Positions 45,901-52,783 of a stretch of DNA of 64,000 nt are shown piece by piece. The notes beneath the pieces were generated by a model, which was not told the DNA's origin, did not search any database, and saw only the letters and a program-made list of their open reading frames with translations. The stretch is from Diorhabda sublineata (lineage: Eukaryota > Arthropoda > Insecta > Coleoptera > Chrysomelidae), in NCBI RefSeq assembly GCF_026230105.1, contig NC_079475.1, forward strand, positions 37,260,086 through 37,324,085. Direction: 5' to 3'. The translations under genes and the position numbers were made by a program. Each line of letters begins with the position of its first letter. Positions within the stretch are counted from its first letter, which is position 1.

Positions 45901-46889
45901 TGTGAAATATTGGGTAGACAGAGTTTAAACGAAGACCAAATAAGGTGACTCCAAAAATGAAAAAAATCATAGCGGTACTGTGTGATCGTGAAGTGGGTGG
46001 GCTGGCAGACATTTCAAAAAGTGCGGTACATCGTATACTAACTGAAAATTTGGACACGAGAAAGTTGTACGCAAGATGGGTGCCGCGTTTGCTCACAATA
46101 GAAACAGCATCGTGAATATGTTTTAATCAACTTATTGCAGTATTTAAGCGACGAAATCAAACAAAAACGGCCGCATTTGATTGAGAAAAAAGTGTTGTTT
46201 CATCAAGACACACATCCGTTATTGCAAAGGCCAAAATTAATGAATCAAAGTTTGAATTGCTACCTCATGCACCAGATTTAGCTCCCTCGAATTATTTTCT
46301 GTTCCCAGACTAGAAAAAATGACTCGGTAATCAAAGATCTGTCAACAATGAATAGGTTATTTTGGTAGTTAATGACTATTTTGAGGAGCTTGAGGATTCT
46401 TATTATAAAAATGGTATCGAACTTATTGAACATCGTTGGAAGAGTTTATGGAACTAAAATGAGATTACGTTGAAAAATAAATATATTTTGTTCCAAAATT
46501 CTTGTGTTTTCTTTGCTGGGCCAGGTATTTCAACTTTAAATAATCGAAAAGCCGAAAAGCAACGATGACTACGTGAAAAGAGGATTGGATACGATCTTAA
46601 ACGACTTAAACCAAACTTAAAATTTGTTAAATGATTTTGAATATTCTGTTCAAAATCTTCAAATCGATCAGGACATCAAAACAATTTTTCATTATTAGAT
46701 TTATAATATGCATTTAATTAGTTGATGAACTTATTGATTCAAAGTATTTTTTACACTTCCGTCTTATCATTTAAAGTAAAGAATAATTGAAATAAAGTAA
46801 ATTTAAAAGAAAATTTCAACTCACACATCTAGTGGATCCTTCTTATTATTATTTGTTTCCTTTAAATTATATTTCTTCTGCTCCCCCAT
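24794..46889 (-). CDS. ABCB1: Gene B: complete ABCB1-type P-glycoprotein (full ABC exporter), 19 coding exons
   Basis: Exports hydrophobic compounds and xenobiotics across the plasma membrane using ATP; this role is known for the family, the substrate here is not. Coding exons on the minus strand: 46889-46825, 45767-45707, 44744-44445, 43007-42907, 41828-41657, 41369-41055, 39640-39416, 38731-38606, 38443-38069, 37426-37169, 35238-35068, 34515-34411, 33555-33394, 32223-32020, 31342-31104, 30164-30005, 29876-29478, 26142-25996, 24985-24794. All junctions are GT-AG and the frame stays open for 1258 residues, the usual size of a full transporter. Order is TMD1 (about 45-345), NBD1 (Walker A 432-440, Q-loop Q480, LSGGQKQ 536-542, Walker B 556-561, H-loop H592), linker, TMD2, NBD2 (Walker A 1053-1061, Q1101, LSGGQKQ from 1159, Walker B 1179-1184, H1215). 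All catalytic residues are present, so it is probably functional. Gene A lies downstream in the same orientation. Confidence 0.95.
24986..25995. other. Gene B intron 18
   Basis: One-kb intron between the two last exons. Mostly AT-rich; contains a short GC-rich, imperfect inverted repeat at 25476-25632 (listed separately). No ORF or known element. Confidence 0.5.
25476..25632. repeat. Short GC-rich element with imperfect inverted ends
   Basis: The left end (ACGCTCGCGCCCGTGTTGGC) and the inverse of the right end (ACACGCTGACGCTTTCGTTG) align with gaps over about 30 bp, enclosing about 90 bp. The CpG-rich sequence contrasts sharply with the AT-rich intron. Possibly a small MITE; no transposase. 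Confidence 0.35.
25996..26142 (-). CDS. ABCB1: Gene B coding exon 18 (NBD2 signature, Walker B)
   Basis: Residues 1147-1195. Encodes GYNTELGEKAVRLSGGQKQR and ILLLDEATSALDTESEK, with the catalytic glutamate of Walker B. 147 bp, phase 0 on both sides; acceptor GATAG, donor GTAAGA. Found by translation and family motifs. Confidence 0.96.
26290..26990 (+). pseudogene. LINE reverse-transcriptase relic (gene B intron 17)
   Basis: Plus-strand fragments in order: FIDMEKALDRG (motif A region), YADDIVLIAENNQDVQKNFD (motif C with the YADD catalytic box), MRINVEKTAVMTLK, then LTYGCETWIFTNRQRSALQ. Several frameshifts and stops, no intact ORF. Confidence 0.75.
27420..28190 (+). pseudogene. DDE (IS630/Tc1-like) transposase relic (gene B intron 17)
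   Basis: First part: KKKLLEYRNEGRNIINTNET and YIHSSH, where the first catalytic aspartate of TDETY appears as N. A broken stretch with a (CT)n run (27765-27785) follows. The second part is open for about 130 codons: GPFDNAAYHN (second D), a long insert, then RLPCYHPELNSIEKVWALVK with the third catalytic residue E. About 80 residues separate D and E, much longer than the 34 of Tc1. Related to the small element at 30258-30838. Confidence 0.75.
27765..27785. repeat. (CT)n microsatellite
   Basis: About ten perfect TC repeats inside the transposase relic of intron 17, separating its two coding pieces. Confidence 0.85.
28890..29190 (-). pseudogene. Unrecognised coding relic (gene B intron 17)
   Basis: Minus strand, two frames: FDMLHVFPKRKDLIPKTMKQ then EWMHRKKRVKTKEFL, and after a shift ADVVEVNGHYFESEKGVVLV, SAKNFAHYLPLQNPN and a stop. 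Looks like real protein that has decayed. I cannot name the family. The stretches 28200-28890 and 29190-29477 show nothing else. Confidence 0.3.
29478..29876 (-). CDS. ABCB1: Gene B coding exon 17 (NBD2 Walker A, Q-loop)
   Basis: Residues 1014-1146. A-loop FTYPTRPNV, Walker A GESGCGKST (1053-1061) and Q-loop GIVAQEPNLF. 399 bp. Acceptor TTTTTAAG is non-ideal but keeps the frame MNE-VQGKL. Confidence 0.96.
30005..30164 (-). CDS. ABCB1: Gene B coding exon 16 (TM12)
   Basis: Residues about 960-1013. Starts by completing a K codon, then VSQAQIMGTVSIANSLAF (TM12) and GITAARKVRTFLSR leading into NBD2. 160 bp; acceptor TTTCAG, donor GTAAAT. Confidence 0.93.
30258..30838 (-). mobile_element. Deleted DNA transposon with terminal inverted repeats (gene B intron 15)
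   Basis: Ends ACTAAAGTCTATTTATC (left) and GATAAAATAGACTTTAAAGT (right) are inverted repeats of about 17 bp. Inside, on the minus strand, a start MTSDSETVVDISYTTRTKKN (about 30634) reads to a stop, and after a shift YYLDEAWVNAGHTKDKVRYN follows, containing the first DDE aspartate region (YLDE.WVNAGHT) of IS630-like insect transposases. The rest of the catalytic domain is deleted, so it is non-autonomous. Confidence 0.65.
31104..31342 (-). CDS. ABCB1: Gene B coding exon 15 (intracellular loop 4, TM11)
   Basis: Residues 881-960. Contains VEAVGNVRTVAALGLEDKF, the fourth coupling loop, and the TM11 region FFAYATAMYYGGYLI. 239 bp, phase 2 exit, matching gene A exon 15. Confidence 0.95.
31640..31900 (-). 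repeat. R1/Jockey-type LINE fragment (gene B intron 14)
   Basis: Resembles, with gaps, the segment at 60370-60560: CCCAATCTTGGTGTAGCCAAA here against CCCATTCTTGGTGTAACCAAA there, followed by similar GGATGG and TAAG(A/G)CA(C/T)A blocks. Short, diverged, no ORF. Orientation is given relative to gene B and is uncertain. Confidence 0.45.
32020..32223 (-). CDS. ABCB1: Gene B coding exon 14 (TM9-TM10)
   Basis: Residues 813-880. Begins ATGQRVGTILQS and contains two hydrophobic helices around YYEWKLGLVTAAFTPIILVAM. Donor GTAATA gives the phase-0 join STR-VAVEA. 204 bp in both genes. Confidence 0.94.
32340..33120 (-). pseudogene. mariner transposase relic (gene B intron 13)
   Basis: Minus-strand fragments in family order: SETSKMIKRVLNILARDRRL with TLRLMAREL (HTH), DENDGIILQEFVPVYRTVNA with TFYKNNLKRLRD (the FWD..GI...FVP.G.TVN..FY region), then PLYSSDLALGDLFLFPRMKD (SPDLAPSD region with the third catalytic D). 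Stops and shifts throughout. Confidence 0.75.
33394..33555 (-). CDS. ABCB1: Gene B coding exon 13 (intracellular loop 3)
   Basis: Residues 759-812. Contains GEKLTERVRSNLFKAMISQE and GFFDKEANGVGALCSKLS, the family's third coupling region. 162 bp in both genes. Confidence 0.96.
33556..34410. other. Gene B intron 12, nothing recognised
   Basis: 855 bp between exons 12 and 13. No convincing frame, tandem repeat or inverted repeat noticed. Confidence 0.45.
34411..34515 (-). CDS. ABCB1: Gene B coding exon 12 (TM8)
   Basis: Residues 724-758, a short 105-bp exon covering the extracellular stretch and membrane helix YKYCLYFVFGGIATMISVFIQ minus its end. Same length as in gene A; donor GTGAGA. Confidence 0.92.
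34516..35067. other. Gene B intron 11, nothing recognised
   Basis: 552 bp of ordinary AT-rich intron between exons 11 and 12. Confidence 0.5.
35068..35238 (-). CDS. ABCB1: Gene B coding exon 11 (TMD2 start, TM7)
   Basis: Residues 667-723, starting EKYKEIDDFL and containing the second-half elbow IVKMNAPEWPYILLACAGS. 171 bp, phase 0 at both ends. Confidence 0.94.
35478..36893. repeat. 183-bp tandem array of two diverged half-units (gene B intron 10)
   Basis: The block CAATAATTTGAAAGGATT recurs at 35548, 35732, 35913, 36096, 36279, 36462 and 36645 (spacing 181-184). Each unit is two related halves of about 91 bp: one with CACCAAAAGCATATTATCAA and CACTCGCTTCAAGAA, the other with ACCAAAAGAATATTTTGAAA and GACCCTCGATTTAAAATAA. 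Both share ACCAAAAG..AT and a TTTACTTC core. Some units have a variant second half (CACATTCTAAAA). Near 36757 two first-type halves are adjacent, breaking the alternation. Confidence 0.92.
37169..37426 (-). CDS. ABCB1: Gene B coding exon 10 (NBD1 H-loop and linker)
   Basis: Residues 581-666. H-loop IVAHRLSTIRGANKI, then LMALQKEYYKLV and a polar linker ending KTPNQN. The linker diverges strongly from gene A, as expected for this unstructured, often phosphorylated segment. Confidence 0.94.
37427..38068. other. Gene B intron 9, nothing recognised
   Basis: 642 bp with no recognised element or ORF. Confidence 0.5.
38069..38443 (-). CDS. ABCB1: Gene B coding exon 9 (NBD1 Q-loop, signature, Walker B)
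   Basis: Residues 456-580. Holds GVVGQEPVLF (Q-loop), LSGGQKQRIAIARAL (signature) and LLLLDEATSALD (Walker B and D-loop). All key residues are intact. 375 bp, identical in length to gene A. Confidence 0.97.
38606..38731 (-). CDS. ABCB1: Gene B coding exon 8 (NBD1 Walker A)
   Basis: Residues 414-455. Walker A GTSGCGKST lies at 432-440, followed by VIQLIQRLYD. 126 bp as in gene A. The acceptor ATATTTAAG is weak but gives the conserved frame DVP-IFKQL. Confidence 0.93.
38732..39415. other. Gene B intron 7
   Basis: 684 bp. Contains a slightly GC-richer stretch (39100-39240) with a minus-strand open frame of 118 codons at 38892-39248 (KMAEVGSSGKSCCVSVGIMK). It looks like a fragment of something repeated but matches no family I know. 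Confidence 0.35.
39416..39640 (-). CDS. ABCB1: Gene B coding exon 7 (TM6 to start of NBD1)
   Basis: Residues 339-413. TM6 (VFFSVMTGSMNFG), then FKNVNFSYPSRKDVP, where the aromatic residue of the A-loop (Y in FSYPSR) stacks on ATP adenine. 225 bp; acceptor TTTTAG, donor GTACGT. Confidence 0.94.
39690..39950 (+). pseudogene. mariner transposase C-terminal relic (gene B intron 6)
   Basis: Plus strand: SHKARQTTEYLNEKNIKLMF, HSLYLPDLLPNNFF, then RRCRESDIHQLKKLLKTFKT. This corresponds to H.A..T..FL...NIKLM.HPPYSPDLAPNDFFL of SETMAR-like mariner proteins, with the third catalytic D changed to N. No TIR found. The rest of intron 6 (39951-41054) has nothing recognised. Confidence 0.75.
41055..41369 (-). 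CDS. ABCB1: Gene B coding exon 6 (intracellular loop 2, TM5)
   Basis: Residues 234-338. Contains the second coupling loop with LIRTVTAFGGQQKE and the TM5 region SSYALAFWYGVKLV. 315 bp, same as gene A. Confidence 0.96.
41657..41828 (-). CDS. ABCB1: Gene B coding exon 5 (TM3 and part of TM4)
   Basis: Residues 176-233. Begins DDLFKFEDGIGEKVP, the family's DD...GIG(E/D)K motif, followed by two hydrophobic segments. 172 bp as in gene A; donor GTAAGT. Confidence 0.95.
42300..42690 (+). pseudogene. Relic of the multicopy unknown ORF (copy 2, gene B intron 4)
   Basis: Plus strand: SVGSQIREPIKDRVLEENMY, DIEKRAKISSKNIIADFKGN, then NKIHFLYSHLDFFREFEN and, after stops, more of the same C-terminal region. 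It is a later portion of the protein partly seen at 3370-4390 (KKGIFIGPQIR there, VGSQIREPIKD here). Non-functional. Confidence 0.5.
42907..43007 (-). CDS. ABCB1: Gene B coding exon 4 (intracellular loop 1)
   Basis: Residues 143-176. Carries the conserved coupling-helix region RIRSAYLKAILNQDVGWYD and GDFSSRIA. Length 101 bp, phase 2 exit, identical to gene A. Confidence 0.92.
43180..44060 (+). pseudogene. Jockey/R1-type LINE reverse-transcriptase relic (gene B intron 3)
   Basis: Plus strand, heavily frameshifted: FPADLKTAQAQPLPKK, NNYRSIALVPTIAKVMEKVV (RT motifs preceding the palm), ISKVFDRVGYD (motif A), YGLSSSRNDWLSSFLKDRSI, and far downstream LTKAASQRLLAFFKTKKLY. The order matches a Jockey or R1-like RT. 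Catalytic FADD is lost. Confidence 0.75.
44445..44744 (-). CDS. ABCB1: Gene B coding exon 3 (TM1-TM2)
   Basis: Residues 43-142. Contains the first two membrane helices (around ALGLLSATATGIIQPL and SLIGVGMFIFSYLATVSF) joined by the extracellular loop. Exactly 300 bp, as in gene A. Ends SATRQ at a GTAAGT donor. Confidence 0.95.
44940..45370 (+). pseudogene. LINE tail relic (gene B intron 2)
   Basis: Plus strand: YLPTLMYGCES, KIVAAIEENSREIEDG, RIRNEVILEKLKQET, WYGHMTGAPLSLIIKVTKTK. This is the post-RT region typical of arthropod LINEs (LLYGCESW...RRI...RDRIRNE...W.GHV.RM). Several stops and shifts. Confidence 0.65.
45707..45767 (-). CDS. ABCB1: Gene B coding exon 2
   Basis: Residues 22-42, hydrophilic, rich in T, E, K and P, ending SYLRM just before the first membrane domain. 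Acceptor TTTGCAG and donor GTAAGT; its one-base completion of a codon matches exon 1 phase and the equivalent exon of gene A. Confidence 0.85.
45833..46530 (+). pseudogene. mariner relic with remnant terminal repeats (gene B intron 1)
   Basis: Plus strand: VGGLADISKSAVHRILTENL, DTRKLYARWVPRLLT, AKINESKFELLPHAPDLAPS, NYFLFPD, ELEDSYYKNGIELIEHRWKS. These follow the mariner order through the DD34D region, with internal deletions. AGTACCTGGCCTGACC near 45833 and the inverse of GCTGGGCCAGGTATT near 46520 look like decayed TIRs. Confidence 0.8.
46825..46889 (-). CDS. ABCB1: Gene B coding exon 1 (start codon)
   Basis: Encodes the polar cytosolic N-terminus starting MGEQKKYNLK, residues 1-21 plus two bases. 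The ATG at 46889 is preceded six bases upstream by TTATTACAG, a good splice acceptor, so this exon probably begins in 5'UTR after a non-coding first exon. Donor is GTGAGT. Confidence 0.85.
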
Positions 46890-47299
46890 TGTAAACTGTA
46901 ATAAACATTAAATTTAAGTTGCTGCCATTTTCTTATAAATAATAATCGAAGAAGAAAGATCGTTTCAAATTTGTAGATATGTAATTGCACATAACCAAAA
47001 TTCACCGCTTAATGCGGCATTTAACAATAAAAACAATTAAAACTTTCGAAAGTAGTCGGCTCAACTTAAACCACGTGCTGCATTTTTGGCTCCCTATCAG
47101 TTCTCACTCTATGTTAATTTAGTAAATGAAACACTTGCTTATATTAAACACGCATGTGTTCTATTTTTACTCAAAAATGTTCAATAGCAATAATATACAA
47201 TCGAAATAATTGTGAATACGATGTATATCCGCAAAGTAAATTCCGTTTGGTTTTATAAACAAAAGTGAACAAATTTTCTAATTTTCTACATATGTACTT

Positions 47300-47870
47300 T
47301 CAGAAGTTTTTATAGGCCGCCTGTTTTTCAACCATGTGGTTGAGCACCAATGAAATATTTTAGGTAAGTAAGAAAGTAAGAAATGAAAATCAGGTCTGGG
47401 CTTTACGAAGGATGATCAAACACGTTTCAACGAAATTCCTGTAGGAGTTTTTTCGTAACGTTCGCAGAGTGAAGTTGTGCATTATCTTAGGAAAAAATAA
47501 CACTTTTTGACAGTAATCCTCGGCGTTTGTAATATATTTTTTAACCATCTCGAATGAGCATGTGCATTGTTTATTAAACCTCGTGGTAAGAAATCCTCAA
47601 AATTGTCCCAAAAAATGGTGAATATGAATTTTCGAGATGTCAAGATTTGCTTTGGATTTACTTTGGTTGGGAACGAAGTTTTCCTCCATTCCATTTATTG
47701 ATGTTTAGTTTTTGGGGTGTCGTTTCATCCCCTATGACTATACTAGATAAAAAAACTCATCTTCTTCATTGTAGCGTGTCAAAAACTGAAGTGCACTGCC
47801 CATCCATTTTTTTTATTGTTATAGTAAAAATTACCAAAGTGATCGAAGTTTAAAGAATTTCAATTACAGT
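47300..47870 (-). pseudogene. mariner transposase relic upstream of gene B
   Basis: Minus strand: MEWRKTSFPTKVNPKQILTS, FTIFWDNFEDFLPRGLINN, then in another frame DNAQLHSANVTKKLLQEFR and NVFDHPS.SPDL. These match the mariner middle and C-terminal region (TIFWD..G...FLPRG, HDNA.PH, FDHPPYSPDL). It starts about 0.4 kb upstream of the gene B start codon, inside its 5'UTR intron or promoter. Confidence 0.7.
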
Positions 47871-48814
47871 TTCATAAATTAGTGATTATCAAGATTGTGA
47901 ACATTCTATAGCAGGCGTACTGATTGTGAATTTATGATTATGCTTTGGCTTGTCTTCAATTGCGTAAACCAATTCAGCAGTAACCAAAAAAGGGAGTCTA
48001 TCGTAAACACATTCTTCACTGTAATGAAATTTTTTAATCATTGAATTACTCATATTATCCCGCAAACCTCATAAATTTGCCGATTTGCTAGTACAACTCT
48101 CTTTGCATCTAGAGAACGAATCAGTGATTTGAAAATGACCTGAATTTCTTCTAATTGCTAGTAACGAAACTTACATTGTGAATATACCTCGTATTTAAAA
48201 TAAAATAAACGTGAATCTCGGAAGAAAAACAAAGTGGATAGTATTTATACACGCTTTGTATTTTTCAAAAACATTCATTAGACCAATCGATATCATAATT
48301 CTACGACAAGAAATTAAAAAAAAACAGAAATCGATCATTCGACTAGAGTTATCTGATAAGATATAAACACTTAGTCTCTTCTTGATAATCATATAAGTGA
48401 TCCATCATGAAAAATATCATCTCTCAGTATTAATCATACAGAAAACATTGTGGGACCAGCTGCTGGTGCCTATACGCAGAGCATCGAGTCACTGTGGGCA
48501 GCAGCAACAAAAAAGGCGGGACAAGCAGAAACGTATTGAACTCCTACTTATACAAGTTCATCTGGAGGCATAAGACATAAAGAAACTGATCTGTTTGATA
48601 AACTATTTGAAGATATATGATCGTACTGGCCACCAGAATGTGAATATACTGTTCAATGACAATCAGATTGGTGATGTTTTATTTAGTATCATTAAAATGT
48701 TCTTCTGTTGTCGATAAACAAGCTAGAATTACTTTGATTGGATTATTATCATTGTTTGATAAGTAGAATAACTCATTTAGATACTCTGCACAATCATTTA
48801 AACATTCTGGAGGG

Positions 48815-50400
48815 CCCATAACTGCCACAAACTAGCTGTATTTTCGAAAAAGTTCACCAAATGGTGCTAGACATCTGTAGTATTAAAGGAAGAATGATCA
48901 AAGAGGCTTTCAGCATATCAGAAGAACGCCTTTACCATATATTGATTGAATAATTATGTTTGCTGATAGAAAAATCCATAGAATATAATAGGCCCCTCGT
49001 AATGATATTTGTCGATTTTAGAAAGGCGTTTGACACAGTTGAACCTCCAGCAATTTTATCAGCCCTGCAACAATGTAGGATAGACTACAGATACGCAAAG
49101 CTCATTAAACACATATATGAAAACGCAACTCTAAATGTAAATCTCCACAAACCAACAAATAAGATACATGTAGGACGCGGGATTAGACAAGGAGACATTA
49201 TCTCTCCTAAGCTCTTCACATGTGTGTTGGAATACTTTTTCAAAAAATTAAACTGGGAAGAGAAAGGTATAAATATCGACGGTGAATATCTAAACCACCT
49301 GCGTTTCGCAGACGATATCGTCATAATCACCGACAATATGCAAGACGCTCGGCAGATGGCCACGGATTTGAAAAGAACCACAATGAGTGTTGGCCTAGAA
49401 ATAAATCTAGACAAAACCAAATTTATGACAAATCTGGTAACAAATGATAACATAAGTATCGATGGAGGTGAGATAGCGCAAGTATATGACTATAAATATC
49501 TAGGCCATGAAGTGAGGATAGGAAGAGATAACCAAGCGTCGAATACAGTTAGGATGGATAGCTTTTGGCAAGTTGAGTAGTACCTTGAAATCAGACTTAC
49601 CAATAAGCCTAAAGAGAAAAGTATATGAGCAGTGTGTTATACCTGTGATGTCCTATGGGGCAGAGACGCTTACCCTCACGAGACAAACTGCAGGAAAGAT
49701 GAGAGTAGTGCAACGGGCAATGGAAAGGGCAATGTTGGGAATTACGAGAAGGGATAGAATTACAAATGAGAACATAAGAAGAAGAACAAACGTTAAGGAC
49801 ATTATTGAAATTATAGCCCAAAAGAAATGGAAATGGGCAGGCCATGTAGCCCGAATAACGGATAATAGATGGACGAAAAGAATATTGGAGTGGAGGCCAA
49901 GAATGGATAAGAGAAGTAGAGGCAGGCCGCCAACAAGATGGAGTGACGATGTAAAGAAAATTGTAGGAAATTGGATACATACAGCTCAAGATAGAGATAG
50001 ATGGTTTAAACTAGAGGAGGCCTATATCCAGCAGTGGATGGAAGATGGCTGATAGATGATAATGATGAATTATGTTTGCGTAAGCTATCCGCGGATCAAA
50101 AGCTCATTCGAGTGAATCTTTTCCAGGCATTATTGACGCGGTTTTATCAAAATTAGTCGATTTATAATAGTAGATCCACGACTAAAGTTTCTGAAAAGGA
50201 AGAAAAACATACAATAAAGTGGATTGCAAGGAGCGAGCCTACTTCAACGAGGTAGAACAATAACAGGAGAATATCACTCATCTTGATAAGGTGAAGGAAG
50301 AAATTTCAAAAAAGCGACCGCATGTGAAGTTTCTATATAAATGTATTTCCATTTTCACTCTTCAGTAATCACCATGGCTAATACTCACGTCAAGTTAAGC
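48815..50400 (+). pseudogene. mariner relic interrupted by an RTE insertion
   Basis: Left part (48820-48963): EKVHQMVLDICSIKGRMIKE and AFSISEERLYHILIE. Right part (50068-50400): LCLRKLSADQKLIRVNLFQA and, further on, TITGEYHSS, KVKEEISKKRPHVKF. Joined across the RTE they read as the HTH region, the RKL...LT..QK segment and the INGEYY..LLD.LKEEI.KKRPH segment of mariner. Decayed. Confidence 0.7.
48964..50067 (+). mobile_element. 5'-truncated RTE-type non-LTR retrotransposon
   Basis: The element carries the C-terminal half of an endonuclease-reverse transcriptase: MIFVDFRKAFDTVEPP (motif A), GRGIRQGDIISPKLF (motif B), LRFADDIVIITDN (motif C, FADD catalytic box), EINLDKTKFMT, YKYLGHEVRIGRDNQ. 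A frameshift near 49535 splits it; the second frame continues FGKLSSTLKSDLPISLKRKV, YGAETLTLTR, KWKWAGHVARITDNRWTKRI, RGRPPTRWSDDVKKIVG, ending WMEDG and stop. The tail is GATAGATGATAATGATG, the short-repeat 3' end typical of RTE. It is flanked by perfect 12-bp copies AATTATGTTTGC at 48952-48963 and 50068-50079. Confidence 0.92.
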
Positions 50401-51230
50401 TATGATAACACAAAGATACGATTAGTTAAGTCATAAATCCCATTTTTTTTTCAAAGGAATTCGTTTTTGTTTCGGAAGACCCTTAACTGTTTGCTTTTTT
50501 TACTTAAGTTATACTTATCATTTACTTACTTCTTAATACCTATAATTTTGTAAATACAATTAATGCACTATCACACGATCGACATTGAAGTCTAATACAA
50601 ACTGAACATGATTTATAATATTTGTAGATGTACAGATATTATCCTATCTCATCAAGGATGATATCGGTTATCCAGAATTTAACAATGAAGATAATAATAA
50701 TTATTAACAGATAACGCATTCAATACAATGGAATTGATAAAAACTTTTTGTATTATTATAGAAAATTATTCTATTTTACAACTATCATAATCATTAAATT
50801 TCTTATAAGAATTTTTCGTCATAAAAAGATTTGAGCAAATACATTGATTTTGCGCAGCATATTTTTTATCTAATCATCAGTATGTACGTATTCGATATTA
50901 AAATGTAACATTTGTATCATATTGGAAAAATAAGAATATAAATAACACCCTATATTAGTTATTTATGCAACAAGTGAGTAAAGTAGTACTTTTTTCACGA
51001 GTAGGGTGGCATGACCTCAAGAGCTTGATACAAATTTTTTTCTACGTCCGTAGACTTGAAAACTATTATCTATATTCATTTTGTAATAACAATATTAAAA
51101 GTTAAACTGTGAGCAATATTAATTTGAAGTGAAGATGAAGTTACATCACTACTAACATCGTCTATAGTTGTATTAGTACTTATTGGAGCGTAGGATCGTA
51201 AACATTTATAATGTTGCTTGAAGTCGAACT
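50401..51230. other. No recognised feature
   Basis: AT-rich sequence between the mariner relic and the tyrosine-recombinase fragments. No frame or repeat I can name. Confidence 0.45.
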
Positions 51231-51673
51231 AGTTGTTCCCGTTAAAATTTTCACTGCGGAATCCATTTTGTTTGTTATTGAATCGACTACGTAACCCACC
51301 GAAACTTTGTTGGATTTCCACCCACCGTGCTTCTTTAGTTGAATTATAGAGACACCGAAAAGCGTCGAATTGTATGCCCAATGTAGTTTTTTGGATTACG
51401 TAGATTCAATTATGTTGAGATAAGCGAGGGAATTTTTGAAAAGGTATTGATAACTAAAACTTGGCTTTTGCATTTTCCATTTCTATACTGCAAAAAGAAA
51501 TGATTTGTTTTGACATTTGTGGGTCGTTGGTTTTTATATTTTTTATAAATGTTTACCAAGTTCAATCTATTGTCAGATATTTCACCAATAATCTTAAATC
51601 GACGTTGAACATGAGGTTTTGTATCAGGTATTGTGATAATTGAAACTTTTTCTACATTCTTTGTAAATGACAT
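51230..51673 (-). pseudogene. Tyrosine-recombinase-like element fragment (minus strand)
   Basis: Minus-strand frame: VEKVSIITIPDTKPHVQRRF, FIGEISDNRLNL-like segment, then HFFLQYRNGKCKSQVLVINT and FSKIPSLIS, then past a stop NYIGHTIRRFSVSL, and finally SAVKILTGTTSSTSSN. The RNGKC..Q..G.NT and GH..RR.S blocks match the catalytic part of the tyrosine-recombinase proteins of Crypton-like elements seen in insects; RR belongs to the HxxRR-like active site. Broken by stops. Confidence 0.6.
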
Positions 51674-51959
51674 TTAATAATAACATACGCGTGCGTTTTG
51701 AGAATGAAACTTAAACTTCTTGGTTTAATTAAACTACAATCAAATTTTTATTTACGAAAGACTTTATTTGGTCTATTTACACAAATTTAGTCAATTAAAA
51801 AACATAAAAACTTTTGAAAGAGTGATGTATGACATCACATTATGCAACTTCTTTAAAAATAGGGCGCGTTTTCTTAAGTAGCATGCTATGAAAATAAATG
51901 TCGTGTCATTTATATTGTCAATTTCTTGATTGTATCCAAACATTTCCTCAACTTCATCT

Positions 51960-52490
51960 AAGAATGTCTGATAGTAGTGGAAGTGATGAAATTATGAGAA
52001 CTCCACCGTAGATTTTAGAAAAAGCTCAAGCTGCCACACATAATTTGTTACCGTTAAAATCCAAAAAAAGGTACGAAATTACCTATGAAAAATGTATGGA
52101 TTGGAGACACAAGCATAACGTTAAATCCTGTTCGGAGAATGCTTCCTTTATTTCTAATTTACAGAAATGGAAAATGCATAAAACAGGTTGTGGGGATAAA
52201 AACAATCGGTAATACACCACGTAAAATTGCTGAATATCTTGGGCTGCTGCAACCAAAGGAATGTACCGGTCGTTGTTTCAGGAGATCATCAACCACTATG
52301 TTAGTTGATGCAGGAGGTGATATGCTATCATTAAACCGACTTGATGGCTGGCAATCTTCTACAGTAGTAAATCAATCTCTTAAAAATCAAAATGACAACG
52401 CATTACGAATATCGGAAGCAATTACCAATTATCAATATTCGTCTTCTGAGATACCCAGCAGTAATACAATTATAAATAATCATTAAATAA
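51960..52490 (+). pseudogene. Internally deleted Crypton-like tyrosine-recombinase ORF (plus strand)
   Basis: N-terminal piece MSDSSGSDEIMRTPP, stop, ILEKAQAATHNLLPLKSKKR, YEITYEKCMDWRHKHNVKSC, SENA. Then, in another frame and without the middle of the protein, LIYRNGKCIKQVVGIKTIGN, TPRKIAEYLGLLQPKECTGR and CFRRSSTTMLVDAGGDMLSL, NRLDGWQSSTVV. The GHCFRRSSAT...GGD...L.RHGGW core is recognisable, but H of the GHCFRR motif is R and the RHGGW block reads RLDGW, so it is inactive. A fusion of the two ends by internal deletion. Confidence 0.65.
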
Positions 52491-52783
52491 TAAGGCACAA
52501 TCGGTTTACAATAATTGTTAAATTGTTATTAACAAATATAGTAGATGTTGGGCCACTTGGAATGCCCCCTACCACTCCACATTTACGCTTACTGCTAGCG
52601 GCACCCACTTCACATTTACGGTGCAACGTACTACTGGTTCCTGAGATTGATAACAATATTTAGTTATTATGAGGAGTATAGGGTGATGTAATCACTCAAT
52701 GATTTGCTATTTTTTAATCTGTTTGGCTGATAAGCCAAGTAATATATTTTTGTGAATTATTGTTTCAAAAAGAAATATATACA

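Noticed and set aside
49085..49989. Minus-strand frames of 122 and 126 codons
   Set aside because: Antisense shadows of the RTE reverse transcriptase.
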